From: Dipteris shenzhenensis
Taxonomy: Eukaryota > Polypodiophyta > Polypodiopsida > Gleicheniales
Direction: 5' to 3' (one strand)
Length of the DNA: 64,000 nucleotides
Assembly (NCBI GenBank): GCA_047967505.1
Contig: CM106539.1
In this document: positions 9,957 through 20,760 of the stretch, one piece after another
Layout: every line of letters begins with the position of its first letter
Numbering within the stretch: the stretch's first letter is position 1
Made by a program: the position numbers and the translations under genes
Notes under the pieces: generated by a model
Database searches by the model: none
Seen by the model: only the letters and a program-made list of their open reading frames with translations
What the model was told of the DNA's origin: nothing

Positions 9957-12354
9957 ATCTAATACGGTTTTTTAGTGTCATGCACAACCATGAAAAAACA
10001 CAGTCCTAGGTGTGTTAATCAAACAAGTACTTATCAGATGGGGGCTCCACTTCACACGCAAGTCCGCTTCAACTACGAAACGTGTTGTTCCCATCGGATA
10101 TCCTTTGCATGGTCGATCGAGCATTAAATACTATTTTTGCTCTAGTGTCATGCACATCCGTAAAAAAACACGCTGCTAGGTATGATATCCGATCAAGCAC
10201 TTATGGGATGGGCGTGCCACTTTGCATGGAAGTCCACTCCACCTAGTTGAAGGTGTGGGCAAAGTATTGTGCCCATCGGATATGCTTTGCATTGTTGATC
10301 AAGCATAAAACACCGTTTTTTGCCTTAGTGTCATGCACAACAACCATGAAAAAACACGGTCCTAGGTGTGTTATTCAAACAAGTACTTGTCGGATGGGGG
10401 CTCCACTTTGCACGCAAGTTTGTTTCAACTACGTTGAGGTGCGTGCAAAGTATTACCACCATCGGATATGCTCTTCATGGTCGATCATGCCTTATATACC
10501 ATTTTTTCTCTAGTGATATGCACATCTGCAAAACAAACACGCCCTTAGGTGTGTTCTCTGACCAAGTACTTATCGGATGGGTGTGCCTCTTTGAGAACAT
10601 TTCAATACCACCTAGGTTGAGGCATACGAAAAGTGTTGTGCCCATCGGATATCCTTTGCATGGCCGATCGAGCATTAAATACTATTTTTGCTCTAGTGTG
10701 ATGCACATCCGTAAAAAAACATGCTGCTAGGTATGTTATCCGATCAAACACTTATGGGATGGGAGTTCCACTTTGCATGTAAGTCAATTCCACCTAGTTG
10801 AAGGTGTGTGCAAAGTATTGTGCCCATCGGATATGCTTTGCATTGTCGATCAAGCATAAAACACCGTTTTTGCCTTAGTATCATGCACAACCATGAAAAA
10901 ACACGATCCTAAGTGTGTTAATCAAACAAGTACTTATCGGATGGGGGCTCCAGTTTGCTCCCAAGTCTGTTTTGACTAGGTTGAGATGTGTGCAAAGTAT
11001 TTTCACCATCGGATATGCTCTGCATGGTCGATTATGCATTATACAACGTTTTTCCCGTAGTGATATGCACATCTGCAAAAAAACATGCCCTTAGGTATGT
11101 TATCTGGCCAAGTACTTATCGGATGGGTGTGCCTCTTTGAGAACATTTCAATACCACCTAGGTTAAGGTGTAGGAAAAGTATTGTGCCCATTGGATATGC
11201 TTTGCATGGTCGATCGAGCATTAAATACCATTTTTGCCTTAGTGTCATGCACATCCGTAAAAAAACACGTTGCTAGGTGTATTATCCGATCAAGTACTTA
11301 TGCGATGGGAATGCCACTTTGCATGTAAGTCAATTCCACCTATTTGAAGGTGTGTGCAAAGTATTGTGCCCATCGGATATGCTTTGCATTGTGGATCAAT
11401 CATAAAACACCGTTTTTGCCTTTGTATCATGCACAACCATATAAAACACGGCCGTAGGTGTGTTATTCAAATAAGTACTTATCGGATGGGGTCTCCACTT
11501 TGCACGCAAGTCTGTTTCAACTATGTTGAGGTGCGTGCAAAGTATTGTCACCATCGGATATGCTTTGCATGGTCGATCACGCATTATACACCATTTTCTC
11601 CCTAGTGATATGGACATCCGCAAAAAAACACGCCCTTAGGCGTGTTATCTAACTAAGTACTTATCGGATGGGTGTGCCTCATTGAGAAAATTTCAATACC
11701 ACCTAGAATGAGGCATACAAAAAGTGTTGTGGCCATTGTATATCCTTTGCATGGTCGATCGAGCATTAAATACTATTTCTGTTCCAGTGTCATGCACATC
11801 CGTAAAAAAACACGCTGCTAGGTATGTTATCCGATCAAGCACTTATGGGATGGGCGTGCCACTTTGCATGTAAGTCAATTCCACCTAGTTGAAGGTGTGT
11901 GCAAAGTATTGTGCCCATCAGATATGCTTTGCATTGTCGATCAAGCATAAAACACCATTTTTGCCTTAGTGTCATGCACAACCATGAAAAAACATGGTCC
12001 TAGGTGTGTTATTCAAGCAAGTACTTATTGGATGGGGGCTCCACTTTGCATGCAAGTCTGTTTCAACTGCGCTGAGGTGCGTGCAAAGTAATATCACCAT
12101 CGAATATGCTTTGCATGGTCGATCACGCAGTATATACCATTTTTTCCCGAGTGATATGCACATCCGCAAAAAAACACACCCTTAGGTGTGTTATCTGACC
12201 AAGTACTTATCCGATGGGTGTGCCTCTTTGAGAACATTCCAATACCACCTAGGTTGAGGTGTACGAAAAGTGTTGTGCCCATCGGATATCCTTTGCATGA
12301 TCGATCGAGCAATAAATACTATTTTTGCTCGTGTCATGCACATCCGTAAAAAAA

Positions 12355-12600
12355 CTCGGGGGGGTCACTCATCATATGTAACCCTATCATGTGAGTTCAA
12401 CAGAAGGATATTTTTTATTTCTAAAATTTACAGAAATAAATATACATAAGGGACTATTTTAAATAGTTTTGGAAAAAATTTACAGATTTGTATAGAAAAG
12501 GGGTACATTTTATTAATGGAAAATTTACATATAAGGGATTTTAAATATAGGCCTTGAATGCACGTGATATAGAGGGTTTATGCATAGTGACCCCCCCGAG
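12355..12600. mobile_element. MITE copy 1 (246 bp, 8-bp TSD)
   Basis: The ends are CTCGGGGGGGTCACT and its exact reverse complement. The element is flanked by the 8-base duplication TAAAAAAA (12347-12354 and 12601-12608). It interrupts a satellite monomer at the run of A residues. It is noncoding and AT-rich inside. Two close copies lie at 47515 and 60599. Eight-base duplications fit the hAT superfamily, though the C/G-run ends are not the usual hAT form. Confidence 0.92.
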
Positions 12601-15600
12601 TAAAAAAACACGCTGCTAGGTATGTTATCCGATCAAGCACTTATGGGATGGGAGTGCCACTTTGCATGTAAGTCAATTCCACATAGTTCAAGGTGTGTGC
12701 AAAGTATTGTGCCCATCGGATATGCTTTGCATTGTCGATCAAGCATAAATTTTTGCCTTAGTGTCATGCACAACCATGAAAAAACACGGTCCTAAGTGTG
12801 TTAATTAAACACGTACTTATCAGATGGGGGCTCCACTTTGCACGCAAGTCCATTTCAACTACGTTGAGGTGTGCACAAAGTATTGTCACCATCGGATATG
12901 ATTTGCATGGTTGATCACACATTATACACCTTTTTTTTCCTAGTGATATGCACATCCGCAAAAAAACATGCCCTTAGGTGTGTTATCTGACCAAGTACTT
13001 ATCGGATGGGTGTGCCTCTTTGAGAACATTTCAATACCACCTAGGTTGCAGTGTAGGAAAAGTGTTGTGACCATTGAATATCCTTTGCATGGTCAATCGA
13101 GCATTAAATACTATTTTTGCTCTAGTGTCATGCACATCCGTAAAAAAAACACGCTGCTAGGTATGTTATCTGATCAAGCACTTATGGGATGGGTGTTCCA
13201 CTTTGCATGTAAGTCAATTCCACCTAGTTAAAGGTGTGTACAAAGTATTGTGCCCATCGGATATGCTTTGCATTGTCGATCAAGCATAAAACTCCGTTTT
13301 TGCCTTAGTGTCATGCACAATCATGAAAAAACATGGTCCTAAGTGTGTTAATCAAACAAGTACTTATCAGATGGAGGCTCCACTTTGCACACAAGTCCAT
13401 TTCAACTAGGTTGAGATGCGTGCAAAGTATTGTCACCATCAGATATGCTCTGCATGGTCGATTACGCATTATACAATGTTTTTCCTGTAGTGATATGCAC
13501 ATCTGCAAAAAAACATACCCTTAGGTATGTTATCTGACCAAGTACTTATCGGATGGGTGTGCCTCTTTGAGAACATTTCAAAACCACCTAGGTTAAGGTT
13601 TAGGAAAAGTATTGTGCCCATCGGACATGCTTTGCATGGTCGATCGAGCATTAAATACCATTTTTGCCTTAGTGTCATGCACATCCGTAAAAAAACACGC
13701 TGCTAGGTGTGTTATATCCGATCAAGTACTTATGAGATGGGAATGCCACTTTGCATGTAAGTCAATTCCACCTAGTTGAAGGTGTGTGCAAAGTATTGTG
13801 CCCATTGGATATGCTTTGCATTGTCGATCAAGCATAAAACGCCGTTTTTGCCTTTGTGTCATGCACAACCATATAAAAACACGGCCGTAGATGTGTTATT
13901 CAAATAAGTACTTATCAGATGGGGGCTCCACTTTGCACACAAGTCTGTTTCAACTACGTTGAGGTGCGTGCAAAGTATTGTCACCATCGGATATGCTTTT
14001 CATGGTCGATTACACATTATACACCATTTTTTCCCTAGTGATATGGACATCCACAAAAAAACATGCCCTTAGGTGTGTTATCTAACCAAGTACTTATCCG
14101 ATGGGTGTGCCTATTTGAGAACATTTCAATACCACCTAGGTTGAGGCATACAAAATGTGTTGTGCCCATCGGATATCCTTTGCATGGTCGATCGAGCATT
14201 AAATACTATTTTTGTTCTAGTGTCATGCACATCCGTAAAAAAACACGCTGCTAGGTATGTTATCCGATCAAGCACTTATGGGATGGGCATGCCACTTTGC
14301 ATGTAAGTCAATTACACATAGTTGAAGGTGGGTGCAAAGTATTGTGCCCATCGGATATGCTTTGCATTGTCGATCAAGCATAAAACAACGTTTTTGCCTT
14401 AGTGTTGCACAACCATGAAAAAACATGGTCCTAGGTGTGTTATTCAAACAAGTACTTATCAGATGGGGGATCCACTTTGCATGCAAGTCCATTTCAACTA
14501 TGTTGAGGTGCGTGCAAAGTATTGCCACCATCGGATATGCTTTGCATGGCCGATCACGCATTATACACCATTTTTTCTCTAGTGATATGCACATCCGTAA
14601 AAAAACACACCCTTAGGTGTGTTATCTGACCAAGTACTTATCGGATGGGTGAGCCTCTTTGAGAAAATTTCAATACCACCTTGGTTGAGGTGTACAAAAA
14701 GTGTTGTGCCCATCGGATATCCTTTGCATGGTCGATCGAGGATTAAATACTATTTTTGCTCTAGTGTCATGCACATCCACAAAAGAACACGCCCTTAGGT
14801 GTGTTATCTGACCAAGTACTTATCGGATGGGTGTGCCTCTTTGAGAACATTTCAATACCACCTAGGTTGCAGTGTAGGAAAAGTGTTGTGGCCATCGGAT
14901 ATCCTTTGCATGGTCGATCGAGCATTAAATACTATTTTTGCTCGTGTCATGCACATCCATAAAAAAACACACTGCTAGGTATATTATCCAATCAAGCACT
15001 TATCGGATGGGCGTGCCACTTTGTATGTAAGTCAATTACACCTAGTTGAAGGTGTGTGCAAAGTATTGATCCCATTGGATATGCTTTGCATTGTTGATCA
15101 AGCGTAAAACACTGTTTTTGCCTGTGTCAAGCACATTTGTAAAAAAACACGATCCTAGGTGTGGTATCGGATCAAGTACTTATCTAACCAACACGCCACT
15201 TTTCATGCAACTCAATAACACCTAGGTTGAGGTGGGTGCAAAGTATTGTGCCCATCAGATGTACTTTGCATGATATATCACGTATTAAACTCCGTTTGTG
15301 CCTCAATGTCATGCACAACCATAAAAAAGCACGCTTTTAGGTGTGTTATCTGACCAACTGCTTCTCAGATGGGTGTACCACTTTGCATGCGATGCAATAC
15401 CACAATTGTTGAGACTCATGAAAAGTATTGTGCCCATCAGATATGCTTTTCATTGTCGAACAAGCATTAAACGCTGTTTTGGCCTTAGTGTCATGCACAA
15501 CCGTCCAAAAAACGCGAATGTGTTATTTGACTAAGTACTTATGGGATGGGCACGCCACTTTGCATGTAAGTCAATAATACCTAGGTTGAGATGTGTGCAA

Positions 15601-15673
15601 AGTATTGTGATGATATCATATGCATTGCATTGTCGATTAAGCATAAATCAACATTTCTACCTTAGTGTCATGG

Positions 15674-15676
15674 ACA
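15674..15676. other. Left target-site duplication of CACTA copy 1
   Basis: ACA at 15674-15676 is repeated at 25499-25501, on either side of an element that starts CACTACTACA and ends TTGTAGTG. CACTA elements make 3-base duplications. Removing the element rejoins a satellite monomer. Confidence 0.85.
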
Positions 15677-15768
15677 CACTACTACACACGCATCCTATTG
15701 CGACGTTTACGTACCGACGATTAGCGCCCGCTTAGCGTTAATCGTCGGTATAAAAATCGGGTGTCGTA

Positions 15769-15935
15769 AATCGTCGCTATATAGCGACTTTTAAGAATCG
15801 TCGCTATATAGCGACGTTAGTAATAGTCGCTATATAGCGACTATAAAAGGTCGCTATATAGCGACTTCTATTAAAGTCGCTATATAGCGACTTTTAAAGG
15901 TCGCTATATAGCGACACTGAGACTATATTATAGCG
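15769..15935. promoter_or_regulatory. Left subterminal palindrome cluster
   Basis: Six copies of the core TCGCTATATAGCGA, most as the full palindrome GTCGCTATATAGCGAC, spaced about 25-30 bases apart. In En/Spm the TNPA protein binds short subterminal repeats to pair the ends and to govern transcription. The same role is inferred here. A flanking stretch (15700-15766) also has short inverted pieces such as CGTCGG/CCGACG. Confidence 0.88.
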
Positions 15936-16115
15936 ACGTTTTACAGAGAGGTTTTTTTTTTTTTTTAAGTCTTAAAATTTATTTTCTTCCAATGACAAAA
16001 TTTTTTAAATTTTCATACATGTTTGAGCTCATAGAGAAATAAAAAATGAGAGCATGTACATCAAGCCTTTGAAGCTCATATATTCATGTCCAAGTTGGAG
16101 ATGAGAAAAATCAAA

Positions 16116-19100
16116 TTAAATAAGAGCATTTACATCAACTGTTTCATCTTGAGCCAAGTCTAAGGCGCCAAGTAAGTCTATCTCCAACTCTATACCGAGT
16201 TGATCTCCTATATCATCATCGTACTCTAGCATCGTACGTTCACCTAAAAGTATTTGATCATCTTCTTCAATTAAGCTTAAGTGTGGTGATCGATCTTGAC
16301 GATTGTTGTCTTCCTCGTCAATATCGTGATCTCCATCCTCCTCCCGTGCGATGTCATTATGCGCATCTTCCTCTTGCCTCATATGGTGATCTACATCTTC
16401 TTCGCTAGATTCATCAATTGGATCCGGATTTGGTAGTGGCATCTCCATATCCACATCTCGATCTTCAAAAATCTGCTTACTTCGTGGCGCAACTTGGATC
16501 ACGTACCACCATCTTGGATCAGAACGATCCGGATGAAAAACCACCTATATTGAAGATGAAAAATCACGTGCCAAATGTCGTCAATTATATATATATCAAT
16601 GGACTTAAAAAACGAAAGCTTCGACTAATTAAATCATTAGTATGCACCTGCTCACAGTGCTCGGGAAGAACAAAAGTATCACTTTCATCGGTCCAATGTT
16701 TGGTGGAGTCTATTGCAAAGAGACCGCTACCATCTTTTCTCATAGTTGCATGGGGACCGTTGTAAGTAGTTCTAAACCATTTTACATCAAGAATGAAAAT
16801 AGTAAATCGTCTGAAATCAATTTCATAGATGTCGCGTATGGTTCCACAATAATCCAACTGTGAGGAGAGAAGATTGGTATCCGAAGCACTTGCTCGGCTA
16901 TCTTGTGTGAAGTTAGCCATGACTCCACAATCATACGTGACTCTCTTTGAATCGATGCGTTCTATGCGAAAATGTCGTCCATATGACCATAATGCACTGT
17001 ACTTTTTGTACTGTAAAAGAGCATCATTAAAACAATGAAGATGCACCTATTTTATAGCATATATTGCCACAAATAATTACTTAATTACATCAAGAGATAA
17101 GAAACTTACATGCACCATACATCCAGATGATAACTCCCGCTCGCGCTCGTTTATTGTCTCTCCATCACGTTCGGCTTTACGTATAGCTAGTTGTAGCCAA
17201 TGAAGTGACATGTGAGTAGGGAGAAGAGCCAGATCTCGTGGATATGGTTGTGATCGCCTGTACATTACTCTGAATCTCGTCCTTGCATTTATTCTTTCTG
17301 CTTTGGCCACTTCATATCTCTCAATCCACTTCTGCATCTCAGGGCTATTGAGGATACAAAACTTATTGAATTTCTCCATTTGCTCTTCGCTCATCTTTCT
17401 TTCAATCCCTTTTCCTTGGGGGACCTCGCCAATGATGCGATCATCATCCTTGTTGTGCCAAGCTTGCGGCATATCAGGATCCGTGGATGCAAGAAACTCT
17501 GTGATATATACTAATGACTCTTGCACAAGCCATCCCTCTGCCATACTTGCTTCTGGTCTTGCTCTTTGTCTTACAAACCCCTTTAAAGTTTTCATAAACC
17601 GCTCGAGAAAAAACATCCATCGATTATGAACGGTACCTGCTATAGCCACCTCATCAACTATGTGCACAAGCAAGTGGACTTGAGTTGTCATAATGCTTGA
17701 GGGAAAGTGCTTCTCAAGCAAGCATACGGCTTCGATGGATTCCACCCTAGCCTTCTCGATGCTCGATATAGAGATCTCTTTTTGAGATATCCACCTATTT
17801 CACATGTCCATGCATATGTAAGATATTTGAGATATCCACCTATTTCACATGTCCATGAAGAAAATAGATAATGCGAATTGATAGTAAGCATACCTCACAA
17901 TACCACAGATCTTGAATATAGCATTTCTAACATCTTCTTGTAAGCACCCTTTTATTGTAATTGGAAGGATGAACTATCAAAGCAACAATGAAATCATGTC
18001 AACAATATAACATAATAATAATTACGCTAATGCATCACTATTATCGGTACACTAATTCTACTTAGAATACCTGTAAGACCTTGTGCCAATCATGGGACTT
18101 GAGGCCACTAAGCTTATTGTCCTTTGAAAATGCTCCTTTCAAGCAACGCATGTACCCTGTCGGTGTTTGAAAAGAGGCAATGTCTGCCTTGATCGCTGCC
18201 TCCTCCCTCGTAGAGAGGATCCACGTTGCTTTCGGGAGGACAACTTTTCCTGAAGCATGCACTTGGGGCCACAAACGAGACATCCTATTCATAGCACGCA
18301 AGTCTTCTCGCACTCCTCTCGAGTCCTTGGAACCAACCAAGTGTGCCCAAATGGTAGCCCCCACATTCTTAAAGATATGCATGGGATCCAAGAGATGATT
18401 GATTTGTAACTGACCCCAATAAGGAAGCTCGTGAAAGATCGATAGCCTCTTCATACCAGGAGGAGGTTCCTCTCCATTCTCCCTCCAAGCTTGAATCCAA
18501 TCACTTGCTTTTAAATATGATGGTGGTGGATCAAGCTGACCTCCACGTGCGAGATGGTCGAGCGGAAGGTATCGAGCATGACCTTCATAAACATTTTTCC
18601 TCATGTGTTTGGAGTAGCGTGCAAGCGATTTCAGAGCGGGTCCACAAACAGGACAAGCATGGTACCCACTTGTAGCAAGCCCTGCACGCGTGCATGAATA
18701 TGTTAGTACAAGACATGCGTGCAAAAGAGAGTAAAAAAAGCATAATCCCTCATTGTACATGTAAAGACATAACCACGTACCTGCGCACTCTCCATATCCT
18801 GGGTAGTCATGCATGGTCCACATCAAGATACCCCTGACGGAAATATCATTGGTATGCCTAGGAGCTCTGGAAATATCAAAGACCTGCACTCCTCTCCATA
18901 ATATCTGTAACTCCTCTATCAAAGGTGCCATGTACACGTCCATGTTTCTTGCCTTGTACTTTCCTGGCACAAGTAGTGCAAGCATGAGGTGTCCCTTTTT
19001 TATTGTTAGCCATGGTGGGATATTGTAATTCACCACGACTATGGGCCATGTCGACCAAGATGTCGAGCGTAACCCGAAAGGATTCACGCCGTCCATGGCT

Positions 19101-20179
19101 AGCCCAAGATGTAAGTTGCGTGGCTCTCTCGCAAAGTCCGGCCACTGATTATCTATGTGCTTCCAAGCCGCACAATCTGCGGGAATCCTCAATGTGTGAT
19201 CAGTGGACCGATGAGATGCATGCCATGTCATCAACTCCGCTATGGATTTGCATCGAAACATGTGTTGTATTCTTGCAATGATGGGAAAGTGTCTTAAGAC
19301 CTTTACCGGTATCCTCTCACCCTGCAAGTCATCTCTATATCGTTGTTCCCCACACTTTGGACAACTAGCCAAATCTCCATGCTCACGACGAAAGAGAATA
19401 CAATCATTACGGCAAGCATGGATGGTATCATAATCCATACCCACCATTGTTAGCATCTTTTTCGCTTCATCTCTTGATGCGGGCATGGTATTTGGTGCAG
19501 GCAACATCTTTTGGAGCAACCTATGACAAAGACACTATCCAAATGATGATTCTCAAAACAAACAATATCCAAATAATGAGTCAATCAAATTAATGCAAGG
19601 GCTAACCTCATTAAGGCCGAGACACTTGTATCCGACCACCCATACTGTACTTGTAGATTCAAGATTGAGAGACAAGCACGTAGTTTAGACATCCTGGCAC
19701 CCTCGTACAATTGTGTTGATTGCAACTCTCGCATTTTCACCTCAGACTCTGACATCACGTGTACGTGGGATGTAGTGCCCCTAAAAATGGAATCCATCAT
19801 GTCGACCATACCCTCGTCGTCATCTGGGAGACTATAGTCTTGTTGAAAGTGAGAAGGTATATGCGTACCCTCGTCACCCTCGTCATCCTGTCATAAGCTC
19901 ATTCGTGTAAATAGAAGATCTTCTAATTCCGGGTATACAATAAGATTGCGAACTTAAATAGCTTTGACTTACCGATGATCCATCAACATGTGCAACACCA
20001 ACGGGGGGTACTGGTTCCGGCTCCTCCCCATACATCCGCAAGTGGCGCATGATAATACGACGTTGATGTCGTACTTCTCGCTTGCAATGAGTGCAATGAC
20101 AATATAACCTCTCCGTAAGCCACTTCGTGCTCCCGGGCGTTGGCGCATCATCGGATGAGCTTCCACTCGTCCCTTCCAT
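16116..20179 (-). CDS. TNP2-type CACTA transposase, 8 exons
   Basis: Reading on the minus strand, the exons are 20179-19973, 19887-19607, 19520-18781, 18681-18071, 17973-17894, 17794-17110, 17010-16648 (or starting at about 17046) and 16544-16116. All junctions are GT-AG and in phase, giving about 1,130 residues with no stop. Exon 1 has a Cys/His patch (CHCTHCKREVRHQRR). Exons 3-4 carry the tnp2 core, including LHLGLAMDGVNPFG, GYHACPVCG, HLLDPMHIFKNV and GLKSHDWHKVLQ. Exon 6 is DUF4218-like (FPSSIMTTQVHLLVHIVDE, RWMFFLERFMKTLKGFV). Exons 7-8 are DUF4216-like with an acidic tail (EEDGDHDIDEED). It would cut and join the CACTA ends in the nucleus. The start is the only ATG before the conserved N-terminus. 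Intron 2 (19521-19606) is precisely absent from copy 2. Confidence 0.93.
17783..17856 (-). repeat. Duplicated 3' splice-site segment in TNP2 intron 5
   Basis: A 29-base segment beginning GAGATATCCACCTATTTC occurs twice (17783-17811 and 17828-17856). On the minus strand it contains the acceptor of exon 6, so two equivalent acceptors sit 45 bases apart. Only the inner one is needed for the frame used here. Copy 2 of the element (near 57153-57182) has a single copy. Confidence 0.55.
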
Positions 20180-20760
20180 CTACACTTATAAAACCAAAAC
20201 ATAAGCATGAAGAGGAGATGTACACAATTATGAGCATAGCATGTTTAATTTGAGCTTCTCTTGAGGCTATATAAAAAGAATGACATCGCTATATAGTAAG
20301 GATTGAAACAAAAAATCCTATATAGTAAGGCTGTGTAGTAAGAGGAGATATTGACAATTATAGGCATAGCATGTTTGAGTCACAAGAGGCCTCATTAAAA
20401 AACAAACAGTAAGCGTCGCTATATAGCGACGCTCTGTTCCGTCGCTATATAGCGACGTTTTTAATTGAAAGCGTCGCTATATAGCGACGTTTTCAATTAA
20501 AAACGTCGCTATATAGCGACGAATAAGCGTCGCTATATAGCGACGCTGTGGGTTAAAACCCGAAACGGCGAAACCCGCGGCGTTTTGCTCAAAGCTTTCC
20601 TAATCTCTAAACTAAGCTCTCCAAAATCTCCTCCCACCTATTTTCACTGACCTCCCATCTATTCCAAGCAACCTCCTACCCTATTTCCCACTCCTCACCC
20701 TCCTCCTACCTCTTGTGCACCCTCTCTCTCCTCTTTCCCTCTTTGGTTTCCAGAAAGAAA
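20180..20760. promoter_or_regulatory. Shared promoter region between the two CACTA genes
   Basis: This gap separates the divergent genes. It holds five copies of the TCGCTATATAGCGA palindrome at about 20411-20545, matching the terminal clusters exactly. A pyrimidine-rich leader follows on the plus side (20580-20760). A bidirectional promoter under control of the element's own DNA-binding protein is the simplest reading. Binding has not been shown; only the motif identity and position are seen. Confidence 0.75.

Larger units (their letters stand above)
9957..15676. repeat. Satellite array, ~182-bp monomers in trimeric HORs
   Basis: Tandem monomers of about 182 bases share CTTATCGGATGGG, GCAAAGTATTGTG, ATCGGATATGCTTTGCATGG and TCATGCACA. 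Three classes alternate in a fixed order. Class A has GGGGGCTCCACTTTGC, class B has GTGTGCCTCTTTGAGAAC, and class C has GCTGCTAGGTATGTTATCCG. Class-B positions recur at about 10586, 11130, 11675, 12222, 13014 (after removing the 246-bp MITE), 13559, 14105 and 14650, a period of about 546. Regularity breaks near 14830, where two B monomers follow each other, and the last monomers (15150-15676) are diverged. Open frames here come from the repeat. Size and order suit a heterochromatic or centromeric satellite; that location is inference. Confidence 0.9.

Noticed and set aside
9957-15676. Regular open frames of 60-120 codons on both strands in the satellite, which could suggest a tandem gene family
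   Set aside because: They recur with the monomer period on both strands, with frequent stops and no codon constraint; satellite by-products.
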